Below, piece after piece: positions 11,116 through 26,939 of a DNA stretch of 64,000 nt (position 1 is its first letter; each line of letters starts with the position of its first letter). Below the pieces are notes generated by a model. That model made no database searches and was not told the DNA's origin. It saw only the letters and a program-made list of their open reading frames with translations. A program made the translations under genes and the position numbers. This DNA comes from Salminus brasiliensis (taxonomy: Eukaryota > Chordata > Actinopteri > Characiformes > Bryconidae): the NCBI RefSeq assembly GCF_030463535.1, contig NC_132892.1:28264341-28328340 (forward strand), written 5' to 3'.

Positions 11116-11785
11116 TTCTCTACCCTTCCTACAACAGCTGCAGTTGTTAAATACAAAATCAATTCCAGTTTGTAAAAATGGCAGACATTTACAGACACTG
11201 AAGATCCTCTCTGAAGGCCTAGAAGGCCCTGAGGGTTCCCCTCTGATCATTTCTAAACTGGGACACTCTGGCAAAAGCCTCAATCCCCAGTTAAAATCCA
11301 CTACATCCAGAACAGGTGGCCGATTTGAAACGTGTCCTTAGCTTCACAGCAGAATCGCACAGAATCCTGATGTCACCATTGAACTCTGCGGCTGGATTTG
11401 TGGAGACTACGACTTTTTAAGTGCGGTGGGAAGTTCTCCTGGCAGGGTGTTCTCAGACAGATGGTGATCTATTTTCTCCCCGTATTCACCCGTTTCCCAC
11501 GCGCTTTGGGTCACAGTGATACAGATTTAATCACGAGGACCTCCTTTAATGCAAAGTGTGGATAACAAAGAGCCTCCCACAGCCAGACTAATTTAGGATC
11601 TTGTGTAAACAGCTTCCATATTGATCTGTGAAGAGCTGCATTGCCTCTAATGTTCATGTTCTGGCTAAACTGAAGCAAGAACCACAGATTGGACTTGTAT
11701 AAATGGGCTCATTCTAAAGGTTTGGATGGGAATCCTATTAAATTTCCACACAGTTCTGTCCACAAATGTTCAATAATCTATGGAT
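11116..11785. other. Intergenic, no gene seen
   Basis: Mixed-complexity unique sequence. The open frame around 10957-11301 on the - strand is not conserved-looking and overlaps the SINE array. Confidence 0.45.
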
Positions 11786-12230
11786 GAGATACACTTATTA
11801 GGCAAAAATATTGGGACACCTACACATTATACTTACAGAAGCTTTTCTGACATCCCATAGGCATTAATATGGAGTTGGTCTCCCTTTGCTTTTTGGAGGT
11901 TTGGAGCTCTGCAGTTATTTAGTCAGCAGGGCATTAGAGGCTTTTCTGCTCTATGCTCTGAGCTCAGCACTCGGCCCTTTATGTGGTCTAACACCATCGG
12001 TGGCTGAGCTGCTCTCTGTGGTTCCTAAATGCCATTGTTCAATAATACCACTCACAGCTGATGGAGGAAGATCTAGGTGGGAGGAAATTTCACCAGCTGA
12101 CTTGTTGTTGTTGAAGCGGTGTCTCCTATGCATGGCTCAAGGGGCTCAATTTTGTGGCAATGGGACTGAACGAAACACCTGAATTCAATGATTAAGAGAT
12201 GTGTCCCAATACTTTTGTTCACATAACAGC
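11786..12230 (+). mobile_element. Internally deleted Tc1-like element (family B)
   Basis: Starts 'tacacttattaggcaaaaat' / 'attgggacacctacacatta' and ends 'gtgtcccaatacttttgttc'. These are Tc1-type ends shared with family A. The interior 'gtttggagctctgcagttat' and 'tttcaccagctgacttgttg' corresponds to reversed Tc1 transposase coding sequence in the fish family I recognise, but most of the ORF is deleted. A related short copy is at 46195-46455. Confidence 0.7.
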
Positions 12231-13495
12231 ATGAGCTGTGTCTAAACATGTTGACACAAGATTGGCACTGGAATGTAAAGGTGTTTGTGAACCTTCGCTT
12301 GGACACGCTCACATTGCTCCATGCTCTTCCTCTCCACTGATTTCTCCCCTTCTGTCTTCTGGACTTGGGCTACTTAAAAGGCCTGGTCACCCACCACCTC
12401 AGCTCGCACAGCAGCGCCTGAACAAGTGCTAGTTTTCCATCTCGGAGAGTCTACTTGACTCTGTAAGGACTTGCTGGCTGGTACCGTAGAATTCCTTTAG
12501 CCAGCCGTGTTTCTGTTTATCGTCTCAGGCCGTCTGAGTCACTTCGGAGATATTCAGCAAAGCTCTGCAGAAGCATTGAGCTACAGTACTGTGCAGACCT
12601 TTGAGGCACCTAATCACGTGATTTACAAGCATTTCTCTCAGTAATACGAGTGTTTTACTGTAGAAACTGCAGATCCCATCAGAACAGATAAAGCAGGTGA
12701 ACATAAATCCAGTAAAATAAACAAGGGCTTCTCCTTCTGAAGAAAGTAGTGAGATCTTGTCAGTGAGCTAGTCTGAAGAACAGAGCTCGGTTCCTCCAGG
12801 TTTCTCCTGGACTCCCCCCCCCCCACCCCCCAAGTCCAGCCAGCACAGCGTGGAGGATGTGTTCAACTCCATCAGCAGCAGAAGCAGCTCACCTGATTTA
12901 CCATCATTAAGCCCTGATTTACCACCAAACCAGGTGTTGATCTGAGGAGAACTCTAAATAACACTAGACTCCATGAGGAGAACTTTGGAGATGTTCTAAG
13001 GATGAACACAGTGATGGAGAACCACGGCCGTCTGCAGTGTTTTACTGAGGAAAAAAACATGTACTGCCCAGAATAGAGTGGACCAATAGAAACTGACCAA
13101 TAGAAACTGACCAATAGAAAAGGTTTTCCCTCCTCTGCCCAGATGGGTCGCATATTTAACCCCTCCAGATCCCAGGCCAACATGGAACCCAGTTGGGCTA
13201 CCCATGCAGGCCCCACCTGGGAGTTTTGTGTTTCCTCCTATCTCCCAAAAACACACATGGTGGGTAAACCTGGTCATGCTAAACTGATCCCTAGGTGTGA
13301 GAGTAAATAGGTGTGTAAGGTACCCTGAGACTGACTGGTCCTCTGTCATTATTTACCTTATGCCCAATGATTCCAGGGAGGCTCTGAACCCACAACATAT
13401 AATTGTCTTCATATGCAGCTCCAGAACATAACAGAGGAACCGCTGGGTGAACATGATTGACCGCAGATGAGTGTACTTAAATTGACCTTCTAGAT
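12231..13495. other. Intergenic; contains one interspersed repeat fragment
   Basis: No gene. The block 12850-12990 ('cagctcacctgatttaccat', 'caaaccaggtgttgat') recurs at 52885-53005 inside kcnq5, so it is an interspersed repeat. A C-run lies at 12817-12829, and 'ctgaccaatagaaa' is tripled at 13080-13125. Confidence 0.5.
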
Positions 13496-13499
13496 GACC

Positions 13500-14660
13500 T
13501 AGTTCGTCTCACTTTTACTTCTTGACCAGTTAAATTTTTTATTTCAATGTATTTCACTTCTATTTGCATGCATAAATTGTTCTAATTGTTCTTATTAGTG
13601 TGGTGTTTATTGTCATTTTTATTTTATATATATATTATTTATTATTAATTTTTATTATTGGTACTTTTTTAATAGTTGCTTTAAAATTATTATTATTTTT
13701 ATGTTAAGAAATGCTTCAGTGTTTTTATCTTATTTCAATATAATACTTTTTTTATGGTTATATTATTGTGTATATGTATTATTTAATGTTTAAGTTTAAT
13801 TGGTTTAATTTAAATAATATTTTTATGTAAATATATTGGTGTTTTTATAATATTTCAACATTATTATAATTTTTAATGCTTGTATTATTTTGTATATGTT
13901 TTTTTAATAGTTGCTTTATTTATACTTTTTATGTTAAGAAATGCTTCAGCGTTTTTATCTTATTTCAATATTATAATTTTTTAATGGTTATATTATTGTG
14001 TATATGTATTATTTTGTGCAATAGTTGCTTATGTAAAAATATTTTTATTTAAAATCCTGTGTTTTTTATATTATGTATTTTATATAACATTATTTATTAT
14101 TTTTATGCTTGTATTATTGTGTATATATATTTTTTAAATAGTTGCTTTAAAATTATTATTATTTTTATGTTAAGAAATGCTTAAGTGTTTTTTATCTTAT
14201 TTCAATATTATAATTATTTCATGGTTATATTATTGTGTATATGTATTATTTTAAGTAATAGTTGCTTTTAAATTCTTTATATTTTTATGTAAAAAATGGT
14301 CCTGTGTTTTTTTTATATTATTTCAACATTATTTATTATTTTTTATTCTTGTATTATTGTGTATATGTTTTTTAATAGTTGCTTTAAAATTATTATTATT
14401 TTCATGTTAAGAAATGGTTCCGTGTTTTTATCTTATTTTAATATTATAATTTTATTGGATTTATTTATACCAATGTTATGGTTGTATTATTGTGTATATG
14501 TATTATTTTATTTAATAGTTGCTTTAAAATTTGTATTATTTTTATGTAAAAAAAATTGTCCTGTGTTTTTTTATAGTTATTTTTTTATGTTAAAAATGGT
14601 TTGGTGTGTTTTACTCAGCTATATCAAAAAATAGGATCCTTCATCTATATATTAGAGTCT
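13500..14660. repeat. AT-rich degenerate tandem array, about 120-bp unit
   Basis: The phrase 'tattattgtgtatatgtatt' or a close variant recurs near 13766, 13885, 13993, 14113, 14230, 14352 and 14485. Each is linked to 'aatagttgctttaaaattat' and 'atgttaagaaatgcttcagt'. Two unit types (with 'atggttata' or 'atgcttgta') alternate, giving a 240-bp higher-order period. The array is strongly T-rich on the + strand. Its right edge lies about 140 bp before the TATA box assigned to eef1a1. Confidence 0.8.
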
Positions 14661-14759
14661 AAATAAAGGTAAAATAATAATTTAAAAAATGATGTAGATG
14701 TAATTTAAGTGAGGAGGGGGGCAGCTTTTCCCTAAGGCCCCACTACCACACTAAACAGC

Positions 14760-15620
14760 ATGCTAGAAGTAGTGCACTAGCGCTAGACGCTTTATTTAGG
14801 GTATAAAAGCGTGGGGTTTGGGACACAGCCCTCGATTATGCGGATAGAAAGTTCAGGGCTGAAGGGTGAAGCCTGCAGGAGGGCAGACAGAGCTCAAGGA
14901 GAGGGGCTTGGCGGAAAGACAGAATGGGGGCCTGGCTGTTATGTAACACCGCCACCTGCTGGAGCTCTCGGGTACAGCAGATACTGTCGCTCGGCGCCGA
15001 TTGGCTGCTCTGGCGACATCAGCGGCATCCAAGCCAACAGTATCCGAGACAACTGCACCGCGCTCCGGCTGCCACAGGCCTCCCAGCGCCGCTCCTCAAG
15101 GTTAGACACTAGCCAGATTAAAAAGAAGCGTTAATGGCCGTCGTCTTTATGCGCCAGTGTTGTGATTCTCTCCGGGTGTGTGTGTGTGTGTGTGTGTTTA
15201 TGGGGGTAACGGATGCTGTGTGATGATGCTTTGACGCTGGTTGTAATTTTTAAGATATATTAATATAATAAAGAGAACATGGCGCCACAGGCGGGGGTTG
15301 ACTGACCGCTCTGCTCCGCGTCGTTATTTCGGCTGGTGTTTGTGAGCGAGCCGCGCGCTGCGGTTTTCATGCCCTCCGTCACGCGATGCGCTTCATGCGT
15401 GAGCGAGCCGCGCGTTGCATAAGCGCGCAGCCTGGAGCCTGAAGGACGCGGGTTGTCATGGGTGACGGCGCGCGGGTCCAGCCCAGCGGGTTTGGGTTTT
15501 AGGGTCAAAAATGGCTGAAAATGAGGCGTTAGACGATTTATCAGACCGGGGTTTGCCGCAGAGGGCAGGGGGCCGGCGCGGCTGTGTTTTGATGCCCAGA
15601 CTACGCTGTTTACTGTTTTA
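14760..15620 (+). promoter_or_regulatory. eef1a1: CpG-rich promoter and presumed non-coding first exon of eef1a1
   Basis: This is the only CpG-dense stretch upstream of the eef1a1 ATG. It holds a TATA box (tataaaag, 14802-14809), an inverted CCAAT motif (gattggctg, about 14999-15007), a (GT)n tract at 15178-15197 and duplicated CpG blocks 'gtgagcgagccgcgcg' at about 15343 and 15400. Vertebrate EEF1A genes have a TATA promoter and a short untranslated first exon joined by a long intron to the ATG exon, which fits this spacing. I could not fix the start site or the donor; 'gctcctcaag|gttaga' at about 15100 is one candidate. It could instead be a bidirectional CpG island. Confidence 0.5.
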
Positions 15621-15654
15621 CTGAGCGACTGAGTGAGATGAGGTTCAGTGCCTG

Positions 15655-17800
15655 AGCACGACGGTTGGCTGACGGTTGTTCGACGGTTGGCTGACGGTTG
15701 GCTGACGGTTGGTCAGTGGGTTGTTGATGGTTGGCTGACGGTTGTTCGACGGTTGGCTGATGGTTGGTCGATCCACACCACGCACATGAAATGACACATA
15801 CAAGTACATACGGTTGGTCAGCGGTTGGTTGATGGTTGACGGATGGTTGTTCGACGGTTGATTAGCAGTAAGCTGACGGTTGGTTAGCAGTTGTTCAACG
15901 GTTGGCAGGTGGTGGTTCGACGGTTGGCTGGTGGTGGTTCGACGGTTGGCAGGTGGTGGTTCGACGGTTGGCTGGTGGTGGTTCGACGGTTGGCAGGTGG
16001 TGGTTCGACGGTTGGCTGGTGGTGGTTCGACGGTTGGCTGGTGGTGGTTCGACGGTTGGCTGGTGGTGGTTCGACGGTTGGCTGGTGGTGGTTCGACGGT
16101 TGGCTGGCAGTTGGTCAGTGGTTGTTCGGTGGTTGGCTGGTGGTGGTTTGACGGTTGGCTGGCGGTTGGTCAGTGGTTGGCTGACAGTTCGCCAGTTGGC
16201 TGGCGTTTGGTCAGCGGTTGGCTGACGGTTGGTCAGCGGTTGGCTGACAGTCGACAGTTGGCTGACAGTTGTTCGACAGTTGGCTGACGGTTGGTCAGCG
16301 GTTGGCTGGCGGTTGTTCGACAGTTGGCTGACGGTTGGTCAGCGGTTGGCTGACAGTCGACAGTTGGCTCACAGTTGTTCGACAGTTGGCTGACGGTTGG
16401 TCAGCGGTCGGCTGGCGGTTGTTCGACAGTTGGCTGACGGTTGGTCAGCGGTTGGCTGACAGTCGACAGTTGGCTCACAGTTGTTCGACAGTTGGCTGAC
16501 GGTTGGTCAGCGGTTGGCTGGTGGTGGTTCGACGGTTGGCAGGTGGTGGTTCGACGGTTGGCTGGTGGTGGTTCGACGGTTGGCTGGTGGTGGTTCGACG
16601 GTTGGCTGGCAGTTGGTCAGTGGTTGTTCGGTGGTTGGCTGGTGGTGGTTTGACGGTTGGCTGGCGGTTGGTCAGTGGTTGGCTGACAGTTCGCCAGTTG
16701 GCTGGCGTTTGGTCAGCGGTTGGCTGACGGTTGGTCAGCGGTTGGCTGACAGTCGACAGTTGGCTGACAGTTGTTCGACAGTTGGCTGACGGTTGGTCAG
16801 CGGTTGGCTGGCGGTTGTTCGACAGTTGGCTGACGGTTGGTCAGCGGTTGGCTGACAGTCGACAGTTGGCTCACAGTTGTTCGACAGTTGGCTGGCGGTT
16901 GGTCAGCGGTTGGCTGACGGTTGGTCAGCGGTTGGCTGACAGTCGACAGTTGGCTGACAGTTGTTCGACAGTTGGCTGACGGTTGGTCAGCGGTTGGCTG
17001 GCGGTTGTTCGACAGTTGGCTGACGGTTGGTCAGCGGTTGGCTGACAGTCGACAGTTGGCTCACAGTTGTTCGACAGTTGGCTGACGGTTGGTCAGCGGT
17101 TGGCTGGCGGTTGTTCGACAGTTGGCTGACGGTTGGTCAGCGGTTGGCTGACAGTCGACAGTTGGCTCACAGTTGTTCGACAGTTGGCTGGCGGTTGGTC
17201 AGCGGTTGGCTGACGGTTGGTCAGCGGTTGGCTGGCAGTCGACAGTTGGCTCACAGTTGTTCGACAGTTGGCTGACGGTTGGTCAGCGGTTGGCTGGTGG
17301 TTGTTTGACAGTTGATGACAGTCAATGATTCACTGCCGGTTGTTTGGTTAGTTGGTTGTTGTTTGACTGTTGGTTGGCGGTCAGTCGACGGTTCATTGCC
17401 AGTTGTTTGGTTGGTTGACTGTTGCTTGAAAGTTGTTTGACTGTTGTTTGACGTTGGTTGGCGGTTTACTGATGTTTTTTTGGTTGGTTGACTGTTGTTT
17501 GACGGTTGGTTGGCGGTTCACTGATGTTTTTTTTGGTTGGTTGACTGTTGTTTGACGGTTGGTTGGCGGTTCACTGATGTTTTTTTGGTTGGTTGACTGT
17601 TGTTTGACGTTTTTTTGACAGTTGGGTAACGGTTGGCCACTGGTTGTTCAGTTGGTCCACTGTTGCTTGACAGTTGTTTGACGGTCCGTCGACGGTTCAC
17701 TGCCAGTTGTTTGGTTCGTTGACTGTTGTTTGACAGTTGGTTGACGGTTGGCCACTGGTTGTTGGTAGACTGTAGTTTGACAGTTCTGTGGTTATTCAGT
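15655..17800. repeat. 2.1-kb G/T-rich minisatellite ('GGTTGGCTGACGGTTGGTCAGC')
   Basis: About 100 copies of 20-22 bp units: ggttggctgacggttg, gtcagcggttggctgaca and, at 15890-16100, ggttggctggtggtggttcg. A block of roughly 300 bp from about 16030 recurs 502 bp further right, giving higher-order structure. The right end (17290-17800) is degenerate. The + strand is rich in GG doublets and poor in A. The units lack stops, so all three + frames are open for 60-135 codons. It lies in the presumed intron 1 of eef1a1. Confidence 0.92.
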
Positions 17801-18315
17801 GGTTGGTTGCTGTTTCAGTGGTTGGCTGACGTTGGTCTGCAGTCGTTTGACACTTGTTCTGATTTTGGTTGACGGTGAGTCAACAGTTTTTCAATATTGT
17901 CCCCAATATTGGTCACTTCTGTGTAGTGCACATTTCCGCTATAGATGCGCAAGATTACAGCGTTGTTGGCGATGTTTAAATATTGTTTTCAGATGTATAT
18001 CTTTTTATAGTTGCTTTAAAGTTTGGTGTTTTTGCTCAGCTATATTAAAACATTAGGATCCTTCCTCTATATATTCTTTACTTTATACGTTTCTAGAGTC
18101 ATATTTTTGGAATGCCTACCCTACCCTAAATAGAAAAATACAATCATCAAAAGAAGGCCCCATCCATCAGTGTAGGAACCATGCTGAAGTAGAAAAAAGT
18201 TTATAAATTGCTTTAAATGATCTAAATATTTCATAATATATTTATTTATCATTTTAATTAATATTTCTTAACAGTTCTTAATGGATTTTAAGCCAGCTTA
18301 AGTATTTTTGCCAAC
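17800..18315. other. eef1a1 intron 1 remainder
   Basis: No exon. 18000-18075 repeats the block at 14590-14665 ('gctcagctatat', 'aggatccttc', 'tctatatatt'), so a short repeat flanks the promoter and minisatellite on both sides. Confidence 0.5.
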
Positions 18316-18318
18316 TTA

Positions 18319-18382
<64 letters not shown>

Positions 18383-18397
18383 ATACTGTATATATAC

Positions 18398-18454
<57 letters not shown>

Positions 18455-18474
18455 AAGTAAAGTACTATATATAT

Positions 18475-18525
<51 letters not shown>

Positions 18526-18545
18526 TATATATATATATATATAGT
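18316..18545. repeat. Interrupted (TA)n tracts
   Basis: Three long (TA)n runs (18320-18361, 18404-18452, 18475-18542), separated by (TG)n and short unique sequence. Length-unstable and hairpin-prone. They lie in presumed intron 1 about 450 bp before the eef1a1 ATG exon. Confidence 0.95.
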
Positions 18546-18983
18546 AAAAGTAAAATATATGTATTTGGTATATTTTGAAATGTGTTTTAATTATCATTAA
18601 AAATACCATAGAAAAATGGTAATTAAAATGGTTAATTAACATGATATAAATATACAGGTTCACACCAATACAACTGCTGTCTTTAATTCACTTGGTTTTG
18701 GGTGTAAATTGTATGACATTCATGTGCATCTATTTCACACATTTATATATTTTTTTAGTTCACCTGTCCTAGGGAAATCGTAGCCTATATTAAAAAATAT
18801 TATAATGGTAAAATATAACTATATAACTCTGCTGTATGTAAGAATTAGCCTCCCAAGATATTGCCTGGCCTTTAACAACACACTCCTTTTCTTTATTCGC
18901 CAGCGTCCAGCACCTGAATAAGTGATGTGTGTAGTTAATTATTCAGTTTGTTCCCCGCTGTAGGTTTCATTACCCTGCTGTAA

Positions 18984-24697
<5,714 letters not shown>

Positions 24698-25455
24698 ATG
24701 TTGTGCAGGGCTGCGACCTCTCAAGCCAGCCACAGCAGAATCCACGTCGTCCATCTGCTCCTTAGCTCCGTAGTCAAAGCCTGGCTAATTATCACAATGC
24801 ACCGCAAGAGTAGACGGAGGAAAAACAAAAAAAAAAGCCCAATACACTTCTGCTCTGACAATGAAGATACTAACTAATATACTGTACCATTGTATTTATG
24901 TCTGACCATTTGTAGTTTCCAGTTCTTACAGTCTTACTTCTTGTTGTTATTGTATCTGTGTGTGTGTGTGTGCGTGTGTGTGTATTCTTTACCGAATGGA
25001 TATCAGCACCTTACACTAGCGTTTAGAGGTAGGGGAAGAAACCAGAGCCTTTTCTTCCCGTCTTCTCTGCTTAATGTGCAATAGTCTGAGCCTCTCCCAG
25101 AGTCCAATCCGCCATGTAGCCATCACTGCTAACGTAACTTAGCTTGCAACAGCGAACCAGACCTCTCTGCTTGTTGTCGTAGATGTGAGTTTTTTACGTT
25201 GGTCTGTATTGAACTGACGTGTCGTGGCGTAGCTTTCAGAACCACTGAACTTTGGTGTCCTCTTCTGGCTGCATGCATGAAGCTAAGCTAACTAGCGCAC
25301 TTTACCGAGACTCAGTACCTGTCCCCTCTTAGCACTTTCTGTGAGCATGAGCTAAATACTTTGCACTCGCACTCATGTACCTTAACATATGCACATAATG
25401 CTCATGTAACATGTGGCTTCCGAACGAACAATAAAGACGATCTTATCTCTCTCTC
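24698..25455 (+). terminator. eef1a1: eef1a1 3' UTR and poly(A) signal
   Basis: AATAAA at 25430-25435, followed by a pyrimidine-rich stretch, is the best cleavage signal and gives a 3' UTR of about 750 nt. A (TG)n run occurs at 24957-24983. No other strong hexamer is linked to a GT-rich element nearer the stop. The exact cleavage site is inferred. Confidence 0.6.
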
Positions 25456-25739
25456 TTTTTTGCTTCCTTTTGGCTGTTTTTTTTCACATGGGCGATACAG
25501 TAAAAGATATTGTATATATATTGTATATAATATTTTATCACAGTATTTAAATACATTTTTCTTCACAATACGTGATATTTGTTTTGTATTTAATTGCACT
25601 ACAACTGCAAATCTACCAGTAGTGCTATTCAAAGACTATCCTATACGTAATACAGTGATTTCAAAAATGTAAATATTCAAAATCTGATGAACTTCGGCCA
25701 ATTAAACAGGACCTACACGCCTTTATTATGAGATGTGCA

Positions 25740-25932
25740 GTGGACAAGACCAGAAAAACACATTCACAAACAGTGCTGGACACTAATGATCAAACACACA
25801 CAGTGACCATGACCACACATCTGCCCAAAGCAGAGAGGGTGAGGAGCCTTGCTCAAGGGCCGAGCTTTCCAAGCCTGGGTATTGAACCCACAACCCCATC
25901 AAGAATAGCCCAGTGCGCTAACCACTGCCCCA
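25740..25932 (-). mobile_element. tRNA-like SINE (family Z) fragment
   Basis: On the - strand, 'ggggcagtggttagcgcact' is A-box-like and 'tgtgggttcaatacccagg' is B-box-like, followed by the body 'ccttgagcaaggctcctcac'. Related copies are at 34860-35000 and 46895-47100. Confidence 0.6.
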
Positions 25933-25961
25933 AGAAACAGTCTACACTCTAGTCTAGACTA

Positions 25962-26033
25962 TGGAGATGCAGGGGATTGAACCCTGGACCTCATACAGGC
26001 CAAGCATTCTCTCTTCCACTGAGCTACATCCCA
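25962..26033 (-). tRNA. tRNA-Ala-like gene or pseudogene, apparent anticodon GGC
   Basis: On the - strand the 72-nt sequence aligns with eukaryotic tRNA-Ala. It has D-arm gctcagtggaagaga (mismatch at 10-25), anticodon loop TTGGCCT (anticodon GGC), a perfect T-arm CAGGGTTCAATCCCCTG and acceptor 3' strand CATCTCCA. There are mismatches at pairs 1-72 and 27-43. Vertebrates normally decode these codons with AGC, so this is probably a decayed copy or a SINE ancestor. Confidence 0.55.
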
Positions 26034-26039
26034 ACTCTA

Positions 26040-26555
26040 AGCACACGAATTTCGTGCATCACGCTGACAGGATTTGTCGCACTTGGATAAAATAGTCATG
26101 TTGGCCACAAACAGCTTAGCTTTTTTGTCAGTGTTTAATATAAATTGGCCAAATTATCTACAACTAAGCTACAGAAATTAGCATTATAGCATTTGCTGTA
26201 GGTTTTATGACTGGGTTTCACATTCATGGCCTAACCCAGCCGCCATGTTCACCACTGTGTTGATGTATTGCGTTGGTGTAGACACATTTTTTAGTGTAGC
26301 ATCTTGCTAATCGGCAACTAGCAACACTTTTATTTAGTGTTAGCAACATTAGCGCTTCTTAGCGAAGCTCTGGAATACTGGCAAGCCCATTGGCACCAGT
26401 GTTGGATAATGGGTTTGCTCCAGGCTGTGGGTTAGGGTTAAGAAAACTTGGACCCCCACCTAAAGAAGGTTTACCTGGATAAGAGACCTTGAAATATACA
26501 GTAAACCAGACTAATACGCAGTTCTACTCAGTTTTTAATCGAGTAAGGCTCAGAT
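26040..26555. other. Intergenic between eef1a1 and kcnq5, no gene seen
   Basis: No exon. Several 'gctagcaacattagc'-like phrases are present, of a kind common across this genome. Confidence 0.45.
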
Positions 26556-26937
26556 TACACTATATGTCCAAATGTTTGTGGACACCCCTTCGGCTACTTT
26601 AAGTTGCACCAGTTGCCGACACAGCTTGTCTAGTCCCTGTAGAGAAGTACGGCCAATAGAATAGGACTCTCTGGAGCAGAGATAAACACATGAACCTATT
26701 GACACCATGCTGCCGAATCTCAGGTGTGGGCTAGCGGGCTAGGGTGTATAGCCCCCCAGCCTTTTGAGCTGTGGAGCAGTGGAACTAACTGTGTTCTTTG
26801 GGATGATGGATGGTGCTCCATCCAGTACTTTCGGGATGAGTTAGAAAGTTGGGGATGATAAGGTGAGGTGGTGATCATCCAACATCCCGACCTCGTAGAG
26901 ACAGTTATTCCAACAAAAGCAGGATAAACGTTGAATG
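26556..26937 (-). mobile_element. MITE family A, right end missing
   Basis: Left end tacactatatgtccaaatg, then the family body 'gagctgtggagcagtggaac' and 'tgatggatggtgctccatcc'. It stops after 'cagttattccaacaaaagca' without the terminal 'acttttgtcc' motif. It lies in the gap between the two genes' 3' ends. Confidence 0.8.
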
Positions 26938-26939
26938 TG

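Noticed and set aside
15880..17275. Long tryptophan- and glycine-rich open frames on the + strand
   Set aside because: They are translations of the stop-free GGTTGGCTG minisatellite; all three frames are open, there is no homology and the frame shifts between units.
18361..18663. 79- and 87-codon tyrosine/isoleucine frames
   Set aside because: Translations of (TA)n tracts.
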